Shown here piece by piece: positions 46,970 through 59,351 of a stretch of 64,000 nucleotides of DNA; the first letter of the stretch is position 1; each line of letters begins with the position of its first letter. The stretch lies in NCBI GenBank assembly GCA_019802505.1, contig JAFMOC010000442.1:52501-116500 (forward strand). The letters run 5' to 3'. The notes beneath the pieces were generated by a model. That model was not told the origin of the DNA and searched no databases. It was given only the letters and a program-made list of their open reading frames with translations. The translations under genes were made by a program, and so were the position numbers. The DNA is from Corydoras sp. C115. Taxonomy: Eukaryota > Chordata > Actinopteri > Siluriformes > Callichthyidae.

Positions 46970-47324
46970 CATCCATCAATCCGTTATCTTCCGCTTTATC
47001 CTCTACTAGGGTTGTGGAGGGGGGGGGGGGTTCCCCATGCCCATCCAGGGGAGAACGTATCGGGCGCTGGGCCGATACACCCAGGACAGGGGGGCAATCT
47101 TTCAGTGGGCACACTTACTCACACACACACTCTATATGGGGCAAATTGGAGAATTCAATTGACCTTGATCCATGTTTTTGGACTGTGGGAGGAAAGCGGA
47201 GAACCCGGAGGAAACCCACGCGGACACGGGGAGAACATGGAAACTCCACCCAGATGGGGATTCGAACCGGGGATCCCCAGCGCTGAGAGGAGAACATGCA
47301 AAACCACTAAGCCACCGTGCCGCC
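46970..47324 (-). mobile_element. V-SINE, full length (-)
   Basis: Left end CCGTTATCTTCCGCTTTATC, right end GCCACCGTGCCGCCC. Confidence 0.9.
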
Positions 47325-47369
47325 CTTACCCAAAACACGTGTGTACTAAATGCGTTTTAGCATGTTCTA

Positions 47370-48073
47370 AATGTGGTTTAGCATGTTCTCCTCTCAGCGC
47401 TGGGGAATGCAGCTTCGAATCCCAATCTGGGTGGGGTTTCCAGGTTCTCCCCGTGTCCGCGTGGGTTTCCTCCGGGTTCTCCGGTTTCCCCCCACGGTCC
47501 AAAAACATGGATCAAGGTCAATTGAATGCTCCAAATTGCCCCATATAGAGTGTGTCTGTGTGAGTGCCCAGTGATAGATTGCCCCCCTGTCCTGGGTGTA
47601 TCTGCCCAGCGCCCGAAACGTTCTCCCCTGGATGGGCATGGAGAACCCCCCCCCCACCCCGCAACCCTAATAAAGGATAAAGCGGAAGATAATGGATGGA
47701 TGGATAAACTTTAGAGCGGCACGGTGGCTTAGTGGTTTAGCATGTTCTCCTCTCAGTGCTGGGGATACCCGGTTCGAATCCCAATCTGGGTGGAGTTTCC
47801 AGGTTCTCCCCGTGTCCGCGTGGGTTTCCTCCGGGTTCTCCGGTTTCCTCCCACGGTCCAAAAACATGGATCGAGGTCAATTGAATGCTCCAAATTGCCC
47901 CATATAGAGTGTGTCTGTGTGAGTGAGTGTGTGAGTGCCCAGCGATAGATTGCCCCCCTGTCCTGGGTGTATCTGCCCAGCGCCCGAAACGTTCTCCCTG
48001 GATGGTCAAGGGGAACCCCCCCCCCCCCCATGACCCTAATAGAGGATAAAGCAGATGATGGATGGATGGATGA
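47370..48073 (+). mobile_element. two V-SINE copies (+)
   Basis: A head-truncated copy at about 47376-47703 and a full copy at 47716-48073, both with the CCCACGGTCCAAAAACATGG variant. The shared variant suggests recent common origin. Confidence 0.9.
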
Positions 48074-48564
48074 TAATTCTACAGTGTAGTTGGTGTATTT
48101 GGGTGGTGTATGGTTCTAGGTTTTGCTGTGGAACATTATTTAAGACAGTGACCCGCGCTGCGAGGCCGGGCCGACTCTCGGCGCAGGTTCCGTTGATTTA
48201 GTGTTCTCACCCTGCGATGAAGGGGGAAAATATACAGCCTTTCTAATTTTCCTTTCAGAAAATGCCGAATAAATGCTACGGGTTAGACGGCATACATCAT
48301 CCTCACCGAAACAGGCCCGCTTTCTCAGAAGCCGTTATACGGACCGTCCATCACAGCAGACCGGTGGAAAAAAAAAAACCAGGGGCCGGTGATATCGATA
48401 GGTATAAAAGTCCCCATTAAAATGACATGTGGTGAGGAACCTCAGCCAGAAGCCACGTGTTCTGTTTTCACTGCCATGAGTCCGGTTTCATCAGTGATGA
48501 ACAGCACCGGTCCAACGTTTGGACACGCCCCCTTTATACCCCCTGCACTTTATACATAGAGTAT
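48074..48564. other. unique intron sequence
   Basis: No repeat or exon recognised. A chance AAAAGTCCCCATTAA near 48406-48420 resembles the 12-nt microexon but lacks a donor. Confidence 0.5.
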
Positions 48565-49875
48565 TCCATCCATCCATCCATTATCATCTGCTTTGTCCTC
48601 TATTAGGGTCGTGGGGGGAGGGGGGGGTTCCCCATGCCCATCCAGGGGAGAACGTTTCAGATGCTGGGCAGATACACCCAGGACAGGGGGGCAATCTATT
48701 GCTGGGCACACTCTCACTCACACAGACACACTCTATATGGGGCAATTTGGAGAATTCAATCGACCTTGAGCCAAGTTTTCGGACTGTGGGAGGGAAACCG
48801 GAGAACCCGGAGGAAACCCATGCGGACGCGGGGAGGACGTGGAAACTTCTCCCAGAATGGCATTCGAACCGGGAATCCCTAGCGCTGAGAGGAGAACATG
48901 CTAAACACAATGCCAGAATGGCGTTCTGTGTGTAACATCCATCCATTATCTTCCGCTTTATCTTATATTAAGGTCGTGGTGGGAGGGGGGGGTTCCCCAT
49001 GCCCATCCAGTGGAGAACGTTTCGGGCGCTGGGGGTTCCCCATGCCCATCCAGGGGAGAAAGTTTCAGACGCTGGGCAGATACACCCAGGACGGGGGGCA
49101 ATCTATCGCTGGGCACACACTCACTCACACATACACACTCTATATGGGGCAATTTGGAGAATTCAATCGACCTTGAGCCATGTTTTCGGACTGTGGGAGG
49201 GAAACCGGAGAACCCGGAGGAAACCCACGTGGACACGGGGAGGACGTGGAAACTTCAGCCACATTGGGATTCGAACCTGGATACCCCCTGCAGATGTGCG
49301 GATGTGCTGACCACTATGCCATCGTGTTGATTGGGGCAATTTAGAGAGCCAATTCACCATGTTTTTGGACTGTGGGAGGAAATCGGAGAACCCGGAGGAA
49401 ACCCACGCGGATGCGGGGAGAACATGGAAACTCCACCCAGATGGGGATTCGAACCGGGAATCCCTAGAGCTGAGAGGAGAACGTGCCAAACCACTAAGCC
49501 ACAATGCCATCCTGTGTGTAACATCCATCCATTATCTTCCGCTTTATCCTCTATAAGGGTCGCGGGGGTGGGGGGGGGGTTCCACATGCCTATCCAGGGG
49601 AGAACGTTTCGGGCACTGGGCAGATACACCCAGAACAGGGGGGCAATCTATCTCTGGAAAGACACTCACTCACACAGACACACTCTATATGGGGCAATTT
49701 GGAGAACTCAATTGACCTTGATCCATGTTTTTGGACTGTGGGAGGAAACCGGAGAACCCGGAGGAAACCCACACGGACGTGGGGAGAACATGGAAACTCC
49801 ACCCAGATTGGGATTCGAACCGGGAATCCCCTGCGCTGAGAGGAGAATATGCTAAAGCACTAAGCCACCGTGTCG
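48565..49875 (-). mobile_element. four or five V-SINE copies (-), tandem
   Basis: Copies at about 48565-48905, 48938-49325 (with an internal duplication of the core near 49031), 49330-49505 (partial) and 49525-49875. Two joints carry GTGTGTAACATCC, close to the linker of the arrays at 1-5 kb, so this block shares their ancestry. Confidence 0.85.
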
Positions 49876-50319
49876 CCGCCGCCGCCGGTTGTTGTTGTGA
49901 GTGAAGCGTCCGGCTGCATTAACGTCGTTCTCCGTGATGGAGAGTGGAACCCGCCGCCGTGCAGCTGACGGACGGCCTGCGCGGCTGTGGGTTCAGAGAA
50001 CAATAGAACCGTTTACAGCCGAGGAGCGAGGACAAAAGGTCGAGACCCGATCTCAGAGACCCGGCGGGACGTCCTTTGTTGGACTGGCAGCAGAACGCTG
50101 CGTCATGCGGAACGTTTTAGCGAAGGATCGGGATTTAGAGAACAAGCGGTGGGCGGAAAGTGGCAGTGGGGGCGGGAGGACCGGTCTCATGATCTGTATC
50201 TGGAACCACATCAGCGTTCTGTGATCCGGGCGTCCTGAGGGTTCCGGGGTCAGGCGGTGGATCAGCCCGGTTCTGTCCAGGTGTAGTGTTACGTGGTGGG
50301 CAGTCAGCTGTGATGGAAC
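49876..50319. other. unique intron sequence
   Basis: GC-rich unique sequence. Open frames on both strands overlap but show no recognisable protein. Confidence 0.5.
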
Positions 50320-51245
50320 CATTCCATTATCAACCGCTATATCCTATATTAGGGTCGGGGGGGGGGTTCCCCATGCCCATCCTGGGGAGAACGTTTCGGG
50401 CGCTGGGCAGATACACCCAGGACAGGGGGGCAATCTATCGCTGGGCACACACTCACACACACAGACAGACTCTATATGGGGCAATTTGGAGAATTCAATT
50501 GACCTTGATCCATGTTTTTGGACTGTGGGAGGAAACCGGAGAACCCGGAGGAAACCCACGTGGACTCTGGGAGAACATGGAAACTCCACCCAGATTGGGA
50601 TTCGAACCGGGAATCCCTAGTGCTGAGAGGAGAACATGCCAACCACTACAACACCTTTGAACCCCCCCCCCCCCCCTCCACACAGACAGACACACTCTAT
50701 ATGGGGCAATTCGGAGAATTCAATTGACCTTGATCCATGTTTTTGGACTGTGGGAGCAACTGGAGAACCCGGAGGAAACCCACGTGGACACGAGGAGAAC
50801 TTGGAAGTTTTCCATGAAACTCCATGGAAACCTGGGGATCCAGGTTCGAATCCCGATCGGGGTGTTTTGCATGTTCTCCCCGTGTCCATGTGAGTTTTCT
50901 GTAATTTGCCCCTGTGGGGGGGGGGGGGGGCATGGTGGCGGTTAGCACTTCCGCCTCTCGGCGCTGGTGATCCAAGTTCGGATCCCGATCTGGGTGGAGT
51001 TTCCATGTTCTCCCCGTGTCCACCCCCATCTCGAGGTTCTCCGGTTTCCTCCCACAGTCCAAAAACATGGATTCAAGGCCAATTGAATTCTCTGAATTGC
51101 CCCATATACAGTGTGTCTGTGTGAGTGAGTGTGTGTCCAGTGATAGATGCCCCCCCCCCCCCGTCCTGGGTGTATCTGCCCAGCGCCCGAAACATTACCC
51201 CCTGGATGGGCATGGGGAACCCCCCCCCCCCTGTGACCCTAGTAG
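50320..51245. mobile_element. V-SINE cluster, mixed orientation
   Basis: Copies: (-) about 50322-50645, (-) partial 50680-50815, (+) short diverged piece near 50830-50905, and (+) about 50930-51245 of the array-like subtype with GCATGGTGGCGGTTAGCAC. Confidence 0.8.
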
Positions 51246-51297
51246 GCACGCACACACTCACTTCATATGGGGCAATTTATAGCAGCCAATTCACCTC

Positions 51298-51301
51298 GAA
51301 C

Positions 51302-51332
<31 letters not shown>

Positions 51333-51725
51333 GGGGCGATTTAGAGCAACCAAACACATGTGTACTAAATACGGCACGGTGGCTTAGTGGTTTAGCATGT
51401 TCTCCTCTCAGCGCTGGGAATCCAGGTTCGAATCCCAATCTGGGTGGAGTTTCCAAGTTCTCCCCGTGTCTGCGTGGGTTTCCTCCGGGTTCTCCGCTTT
51501 CCTCCCACTGTCCAAAAACATGGATTCAAGGCCAATTGAATTCTCCAAATTGCCCCATATAGAGTGTGTCTGTGTGAGTGAGTGTGTGTCCAGTGATAGA
51601 TTGCCCCCCTGTCCTGGGTCTGTCTGCCCAGCGCCCGAAACGTTCCCCAGTGGATGGACATGGGGAACCCCCCCCACCCATGACCTTGGTGGAGGATTAA
51701 GTAGAGGATATGAGGAGGAGATGAG
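51298..51725 (+). mobile_element. (AT)n and V-SINE, full length (+)
   Basis: (AT)n at 51306-51332, then a SINE at about 51371-51690 starting ACGGCACGGTGGCTTAGTGG, with a diverged tail GAGGATTAAGTAGAGGATAT. Confidence 0.85.
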
Positions 51726-52140
51726 ATTTCGATGATATTTCTGCCGGTTCTGAAGGTTCTGAAGGTTCTGTGTTTGTGTAAGCGTGAGGTTAGCCTCGTC
51801 TCTTCATCTTCGGAGGCAAAATGTCACAAAGGAGAAAAAAATAAAATAAAAATAAAGAGTTTTAAGAAGTGAATATATCAGAAACCGAGAGCAAAAGACT
51901 TTTGGAAAACAGAGTAAATAAGAATTTGCTGGCGTTCCTACAAAAGGTTCTGGAGTCGCTGTTCTATTGTGTTCCGCTCCTCCGGCGTGACTCTCACGTT
52001 ACACAGGAATCCGTTAAGGTTGATTAAATTCACCCGAGAAAAAAACTCTGCGTCGGCCTCGAAGAGCTCAGTCTCCACTCAGAGTCTCCTGAGCTTCATT
52101 TCAGTTATTTACTGATGTTATTATGTCCTTTAAAAGTTTG
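51726..52140. other. unique intron sequence
   Basis: AT-rich, no exon recognised. Confidence 0.5.
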
Positions 52141-53490
52141 AGACGGATCTCATGATGAGATAAACAACTCGGAACGTCATGACCACGAGGAACCAGAACC
52201 TGAACCTGAACCTGAACCTGAACCTGAACCTGAACCACAACCTGAACCTGATCTCATGTGATGAGATAAACAGCTCGGAACGTCATGACCACGAGGAACC
52301 TGAACCAGAACCAGAACCTGAACCAGAACCTGAACCTGAACCTGAACCTGAACCTGATCTCATGTGATGAGATAAACAGCTCGGAACGTCATGACCACGA
52401 GGAACCTGAACCTGAACCAGAACCAGAACCTGAACCTGAACCTGATCTCATGTGATGAGATAAACAGCTCGGAGCGTCATGACCACGAGGCCATGACACG
52501 GTCACCCTGCAGCAGAGAGAACCTGAACCAGAACCAGAACCAGAACCTGAACCTGAACCAGAACCTGATCTCATGTGATGAGATAAACAGCTCGGAACGT
52601 CATGACCACGAGGAACCTGAACCAGAACCAGAACCTGAACCAGAACCTGAACCACAACCTGAACCTGAACCTGAACCTGAACCTGATCTCATGTGATGAG
52701 ATAAACAGCTCGGAGCGTCATGACCACGAGGCCATGACACGGTCACCCTGCAGCAGAGAGAACCTGAACCAGAACCTGAACCTGAACCTGAACCTGAACC
52801 TGAACCAGAACCTGAACCTGAATTAGAACCTGAACCTGATCTCATGTGATGAGATAAACAGCTCGGAGCGTCATGACCACGAGGCCATGACACGGTCACC
52901 CTGCAGCAGACGGAACCTGAACCAGAACCTGAACCTGAACCTGAACCTGAACCAGATCTCATGTGATGAGATAAACAGCTCGGAACGTCATGACCACGAG
53001 GAACCTGAACCAGAACCAGAACCTGAACCAGAACCTGAACCAGAACCTGAACCTGAACATGAACCTGAACCTGAACCTGAACCTGATCTCATGTGATGAG
53101 ATAAACAGCTCGGAGCGTCATGACCACGAGGCCATGACACGGTCACCCTGCAGCAGAGAGAACCTGAACCAGAACCTGAACCTGAACCTGAACCTGAACC
53201 TGAACCTGAACCAGAACCTGAACCTGAATCAGAACCTGAACCTGATCTCATGTGATGAGATAAACAGCTCGGAGCGTCATGACGACGAGGCCATGACACG
53301 GTCACCCTGCAGCAGACGGAACCAGAACCTGAACCTGAACCTGAAGCAGAAGCAGAACCAGAACCAGAACCAGAACCTGAAACCTGAACCTGAACCTGAA
53401 CCAGAACCTGAACCTGAACCTGAACCAGATCCAGAACCTGAACCTGAACCACAACCTGAATCAGAACCAGAACCTGAACCTGAGCCTGAC
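52141..53490. repeat. higher-order minisatellite (GAACCT/GAACCA) with hairpin spacer
   Basis: About ten blocks. Each has a hexamer run of GAACCT and GAACCA, then GATCTCATGTGATGAGATAA (perfect 7-bp hairpin ATCTCAT-GTG-ATGAGAT), CAGCTCGGAACGTCATGACC and sometimes CATGACACGGTCACCCTGCA. The first block (52147) lacks the GTG loop and looks like the founder. The array is open in several frames with no stop for long stretches, but shows no gene signals. Confidence 0.93.
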
Positions 53491-54147
53491 ACCCACTTAC
53501 ACACACTTACACATATGTACACACACACACACACTTACACATGCGTACAAACGCTCACACACTTACACATGCGTACACATACACACACATACACATATAC
53601 ATACACACACATACATACATGTATACACACACGTGTACACATACACACACTCACATACACACATACATACACGTATACACACACAAGCGTGTACACACAC
53701 TCACACACACACACACGTACACACACACTCACAGCTTCACAGATGCGTACACACACACTCACACACACACACACACATGCATACACATACACACATGTAC
53801 ACACATGCGTACACACACACACGCACACACACTCACACTCATACACACGCATACACACACACGCATGTACACACACATATACACATACACACACACACAC
53901 ACACATATACACACGTACGCACACACACACTCACACATGCATACACATACACACACTCACATACACACATACACACACACATATACACACGTACACACAC
54001 TCACATATACACACGTACACACACACACTCACACATGTGTACACACACACACAGACACATACACACACATGTACACACACGTATACACACACATGCGCAT
54101 TTACCCACACACACACAATTATATACGCACACACACAATTATATACG

Positions 54148-54179
<32 letters not shown>

Positions 54180-54185
54180 CACACG
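53491..54185. repeat. (CA)n with (ACATAC) variants
   Basis: About 700 bp of imperfect CA repeat. The 408-residue open frame over this and the preceding array is not a gene. Confidence 0.95.
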
Positions 54186-54564
54186 TAGACTTCTGTGTTC
54201 ATGCAGAACAGTGTAACTTCTGATAATCCTCCTGATTCGACTCCTCTGTGGGGGATTAGCCTCTAATCCTCTCAAGTTTGATTTGTTCAGTGTGAGCATC
54301 TCCGTGGTTGTGTGTGTTTGTGTGTGTGTTTGTGTGTGTGTGTTTGTGTGTGTGTGTTTGTGTGTTTGTTTGTGTACTTGTGTGTCTCTGATGGAAACCC
54401 TGAGTAAACAGAAAAGGCTGCGGTTTCACTGATTTGTTGACAAAGTCGCTGAGTCGTCAGTGTGTGTTATCTGTGTATTACACTGCGTTCTTTAATAAGC
54501 AGACTGTATGTCCTAATATTTACAGACCTCAGGGGTCACCGTTCGGTTCTAGAGCTGCTGAATT
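54186..54564. other. unique intron with (TG)n
   Basis: (TG)n with TTTG interruptions at about 54308-54376; otherwise unique. Confidence 0.6.
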
Positions 54565-54960
54565 CACCCCCTTTCTGCTCCACTTATCCTCCATGTTCTC
54601 AGTTCCACGTCCTGTGCAGATGGACTTTGTAGTTCTCCAATTGCAGACTGTAGTCCATCTGTGTGTGTTCTACAGTACATACTGTGTACGTCCCCTTTAC
54701 TCTGTTCTAATGGTCAGAACCCCAATAGTACCCCCACAGAGCAGGGGTTATTGGGTGGGTGCATTAGTCCTATCCCAGCAGTGTGACTGAGGTGGAGAAC
54801 TGAACCTGAACTGAATCCACCACCCAAATGATACCTGTTCTGTGATGCTGCTGACCAACAGAGAACCAACAATGGACTACAGTCTGTAATTGTAGAACTA
54901 CAATGTCCATCTATATGATAAGAGGAGGAGATGGATGATGAAGTAAGAAGGGGGTGTGTT
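54565..54960. mobile_element. foldback MITE, compact complete copy
   Basis: Best compact copy of the family. It starts CCCCCTTTCTGCTCCACTTA and ends AGTAAGAAGGGGGTGTG, with inner inverted motifs GACTGTAGTCCAT and ATGGACTACAGTC. It lies about 60 bp before a ptprm exon. Confidence 0.8.
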
Positions 54961-55017
54961 TTTCTATCATATAAATATCTTTTTTAATAATGTTTCTCTG
55001 TTGTTTTGTACGTACAG

Positions 55018-55054
55018 GGTTACCACAGGCCAAACCACTACATCGCTACACAAG
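55018..55054 (+). CDS. ptprm: ptprm exon (37 nt), D1 HYIATQG motif
   Basis: The acceptor is TACGTACAG and the donor is GTAAGA. It reads GYHRPNHYIATQ plus the first base of a Gly codon. This is the highly conserved YIATQGP motif of D1 and matches PTPRM GYHRPNHYIATQG residue for residue. It is the last exon found. The next coding segment (PMQETIYDFWR) is not present between here and position 64000, so this intron is at least 8.9 kb. The intron soon enters a 41-bp minisatellite. Confidence 0.96.
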
Positions 55055-55089
55055 GTAAGAGTCACACTGTTTTCAAACGTTCTGGATTT

Positions 55090-55423
55090 AGTGCATTATT
55101 AATTATGAATAAGGTGCATTATTACATTATTAGTACATTATTATTATTAATAAGGTGCATTATTAAGTTATTAGTACATTATTAATTATTAATAAGGTGC
55201 ATTATTACGTTATTAGTACATTATTATTATTAATAAGGTGCATTATTAAGTTATTAGTACATTATTATTATTAATAACGTGCATTATTAAGTTATTAGTA
55301 CATTATTATTATTAATAAGGTGCATTATTAAGTTATTAGTACATTATTATTATTAATACAGTGCATTATTAAGTTATTAGTACATTATTATTATTAATAA
55401 GGAGCATTATTAAGTTATTAGTA

Positions 55424-55468
<45 letters not shown>

Positions 55469-55740
55469 GGTGCATTATTTAAGTTTATTAGTACATTATT
55501 ATTATTATAAGGTGCATTATTAAGTTATTAGTACATTATTATTATTATTATTATTAATAAGGTGCATTATTAAGTTATTAGTACATTATTATTATTAATA
55601 AGGTGCATTATTAAGTTATTAGTACATTATTATTATTAATATGGTGCATTATTAAGTTATTAGTACATTATTATTATTAATAAGGTGCATTATTAAGTTA
55701 TTAGTACATTATTATTATTAATAAGGTGCATTATTGTGAA
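55090..55740. repeat. 41-bp AT-rich minisatellite
   Basis: About 14 copies of a 41-bp unit containing AAGGTGCATTATTAAGTTAT and TAGTACATTATTATTATTAA, with one expansion of (ATT)n near 55430. It starts about 35 nt after a ptprm donor. Confidence 0.92.
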
Positions 55741-56207
55741 TAATCTTTATGAAGACTTAATCCCATACCATGGTTGCAGAGGTGTGGTGGGGGGGGGGTT
55801 CTTAGGCCGGATGCGTACAGTAGTGGAGTACTGTTAAACCTCTTTACCGTGATTTATTCACAATAATACACGACCTCGAACGCCTTATTACTTTAATAAA
55901 ACTTAAAAAAAACAAGGTTTTATTTATAAATGTATTTATTGAGAACAAAATCCTTAATAACCTGGTCTTCGGGGTTTTATAGTGAACACTGAACGCTGAG
56001 TAACAGGATTCCGGTTTCTCTAACAATCAAAAGCTCATCTAGTGGCCAAATTACAGAAGACACATTATTATAAAATATAAGGGAAATATAATGTATTGTA
56101 TAATCACACGTATGAATGTGAAGCGCTCAGAGGTTGTGTGTTATTGGAATAATGTCAGGGCTGGACAAACTGCTCAGCCAATCAGATTTAAGGAGTGAAG
56201 CTACCCC
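55741..56207. other. unique AT-rich intron sequence
   Basis: No recognised element. A stretch near 56060-56105 (AAATATAATGTATTGTATAA) recurs near 56728-56755, suggesting local duplication. Confidence 0.5.
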
Positions 56208-56640
56208 AACTGCTGCACTAAAACCCCCCTCACCACATCAGTGTCACTGCAGAACTGACAATAAACAATCCACCACCCAAATGATACCTGTTCTGTGATG
56301 CTGCTGACCAACAGAGAACACAGAACCAACAGAATTATCTTCCGCTTTATCCTCTATTAGGGTCATGGGGGGGGGGACTTTTCGGGAGGACTTTTCGGGA
56401 GGACGTTTCAGGCGCTGGGCAGATACACCCAGGCCAGGACGCCAATCTATCGCTGAGCACACACTCACACAGACACACTCTATATGGGGCAATTTGGAGA
56501 ACTCAATTGATTTGAGCCATGTTTTTGGACTGTGGGAGGAAACCGGAGAACCCGGAGGAACCCCATGCGGACACGGGGAGAACATGGAAACTCGAACCGG
56601 GAATCCCTAGCACTGAGAGTATTCACTAAGCCACCGTGTC
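56208..56640 (-). mobile_element. MITE fragment fused to V-SINE (-)
   Basis: A MITE fragment (56208-56331, ACCACATCAGTGTCACTGCA to AACAGAGAACACAGAACC) joins directly to a minus SINE (about 56334-56637) with an internal repeat of GGACTTTTCGGGA and a deleted head. Confidence 0.8.
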
Positions 56641-56779
56641 CGTCTGGAATTGGAAATAAAAAAAAGTCCCTGAATAACAGTCATCTAGTGGCTGAATTAT
56701 AGAACATACTTTATAAAAAAAACATTGGGAAATATAATGTATTGTATAATCACACGAGCAGCATGGTATTACCAGATAT

Positions 56780-57108
56780 TAGCATGTTCTCCTCTCAGCG
56801 CTGGGGATTCCCTGTTCGAATCCCAATCTGGGTGGAGTTTCCATGTTCTCCCCGTGTCCTCGTGGGTTTCCTCCGGGTTCTCCGGTTTCCTCCCACAGTC
56901 CAAAAACATGGATCAAGTCAATTGAGTTCTCCAAATTGCCCCATATAGAGTGTGTGTGTGTGTGTGAGTGAGTGTGTGCCCAGCAATAGATTGCCCCCCT
57001 GTCCTGGGTGTATCTGCCCAGCGCCTGAAACGATCTCCCCTGGATGGGCATGGAGAACCCCCCCCCCTCCCCCCCTCCCCGTGACCCTAATAGAGGATAA
57101 AGCAATAA
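56780..57108 (+). mobile_element. V-SINE (+), head-truncated
   Basis: Starts TAGCATGTTCTCCTCTCAGC, has B box TTCGAATCC and a C-rich run, and ends AGAGGATAAAGC. Confidence 0.88.
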
Positions 57109-57869
57109 TGTTATTGTGTGTTATTGCAATAATGTCACGGTTGTACAAACTGCTCAGCCAATCAGATGTAAGGACCCGAACTACCCTGTCTTATAACTAC
57201 TTTAAGGGTTAATGGACACACTAGTATTATTTATTCTGCATGTTTGTCCTCTAATCTGCAGCCACATGATCGTACATCTGTAAAAGCAGCATCGGAACAG
57301 CGATCCTTAGTGGTTTCCGAGGTCGTGTTTTGTTTACATCCATGTGTTCACACCCGTCCATCGCAGAGCATTGAATGGGCGACGCTGTGTGTAGAGACTG
57401 TGATTTATCAGCTCTGGCTTTATTCCAAAGTGCGAGGAGCGGAATAATAAATAATGAGATTAAGGCGTCGGCATTTGTCACTCGGCTTATCTGGCCTGTA
57501 GAGAGCCGGCTTTCTGGCGACGCCCGATGACCTCGCGGGTTAATTCTGATGGATGCTGAGTTGTTTGGCGCCGTAACCGAAGCGTTGTGCGGGAACGTGT
57601 TAGCGGCGGGAATCCGGCAGCCTCTCTAATGGCTTCGCAATCTGCCATCGAGGAGAAGGGAGTTGCATAATTACCTGTTTATTAGAGCATCGCATGCTCC
57701 ATTCCTCAGTGTCGCAATTAATACGCATGGCCAGGCCAGGCGAGTCGAGTGGCGAGCATACCGATGCGACGCTCAGCCTGGCAGAGCTCCGCTCTCGCAG
57801 GACGCTCGCATTGACTTGTTTGTCTCCGGCATTCTGTGGAGTGGAAAACGAGGCTTGGCGAGCCTCCTA
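57109..57869. other. unique intron sequence
   Basis: No repeat or ptprm exon recognised in 760 bp. Confidence 0.5.
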
Positions 57870-58546
57870 ACCAACCAAATCCTAACCAACCAAATCCTAA
57901 CCAACCAAATCCTAACCAACACTCCTAACCAACCAAATCCTAACCAACCAAATCCTAACCAACACTCCTAACCAACCAAATCCTAACCAACCAAATCCTA
58001 ACCAAATCCTAACCACAAAACCAAATCCTAACCAACCTAACCAACCAAATCCTAACCAACACTCCTAACCAACCAAATCCTAACCAACCAAATCCTAACC
58101 AACCAAATCCTAACCAACACTCCTAACCAACCAAATCCTAACCAACACTCCTAACCAACCAAATCCTAACCAACCAAATCCTAACCAACACTCCTAACCA
58201 ACCAAATCCTAACCAACCAAATCCTAACCAACACTCCTAACCAACCAAATCCTAACCAACCAAATCCTAACCAACCAAATCCTAACCAACACTCCTAACC
58301 AACCAAATCCTAACCAACCAAATCCTAACCAACACTCCTAACCAACCAAATCCTAACCAACCAAATCCTAACCAACCAAATCCTAACCCAAACACTCCTA
58401 ACCAACCAAATCCTAACCAACCAAAATCCTAACCAACACTCCTAACCAACCCAAATCCTAACCAAACACTCCTAACCAACCAAATCCTAACCAACCAAAT
58501 CCTAACCAACCAAATCCTAACCAACCAAATCCTAACCAACACTCCT
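57870..58546. repeat. minisatellite, CCTAACCAACCAAAT and CCTAACCAACACT units
   Basis: About 675 bp of alternating 15-bp and 13-bp units in a loose higher-order pattern (two or three 15-mers, then a 13-mer). Confidence 0.95.
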
Positions 58547-58706
58547 AGTGTCTGTGTGAGTGAGTGAGTGTGTGTGTTTAGTGATAGATTGCCCCCCTGT
58601 CCTGGGTGTATCTCCCCAGCGCCCAAAACGTTCTCCCCTGGATGGGCATGTGGAACCCCCCCCGCCACCCTAGTACAGGATGAAGTGGAAGATAATGGAT
58701 GGATGG
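58547..58706 (+). mobile_element. V-SINE tail fragment (+)
   Basis: GTGTCTGTGTGAGTGAGTGA to AAGTGGAAGATAATGGATGG; the head and core are missing. Confidence 0.85.
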
Positions 58707-59281
58707 ATGTAACTTGAATGTAAATTTGGATATCACGACTTTGAAGTTTTTCTCGTAACACACGGCATCTATTCAGTCCTGTCCAAGTCTCGTTAAATAT
58801 AGTTATGAATATATATATATATATATATACATATCTATATATATACACATATATAGATATTGATCATCCAGCACGCCGGAATCAAAGCAGATTTAAATGG
58901 TAAAAAAAAAAAACATTTAATTTGATTTTATTGGTTTTCTCTTGATTTTTTTTTTTTATTTCTGTAAAAAAAATCTAATAAATTCCAGAGAACGTTGCAG
59001 CCACTATATAACAATTATGTTTAAAAAGCCTGAAAAAGTTAGAAATCACAGCTGTGACCTGAAAATGACATATTTCTCTTAAGCTTTGTTGATGACAATT
59101 TGTGCTTAACTGCTCTGTTTTTGTGCAACAGGCAATAATGTCTTTATAATGGAAGAGAACATAATGGGTTACATTGTTATAGCGCCATTACAGAAAAATC
59201 AGAACGAAGGAAGCAGAGAACTGTTAATGAAAAAGAAATGTCTTTATGTCAAATTCAAATGTAGAGAAAATGAGCGAGAGC

Positions 59282-59320
<39 letters not shown>

Positions 59321-59351
59321 AACATTGTGTCTTCGAAGGACTGACTCCAAG
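58707..59351. other. AT-rich unique intron with (AT)n and (GA)n
   Basis: (AT)n-like at about 58808-58858 and (GA)n at 59277-59314; otherwise unique. Confidence 0.6.

Noticed and set aside
48406..48424. Second copy of the 12-nt VPIN microexon (AAAAGTCCCCATTAA)
   Set aside because: The match breaks after 10 exonic bases and no GT donor follows.
52990..54216. 408-residue open frame
   Set aside because: It is a translation of the GAACCT minisatellite and the (CA)n tract, with no gene-like composition or splice context.
46618..55017. Alternative IWLYRD-type exon known from PTPRK
   Set aside because: No sequence encoding it between splice sites was seen in this intron.
57870..58546. Interstitial telomere
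   Set aside because: The unit is not TTAGGG and has 13/15-bp periods.
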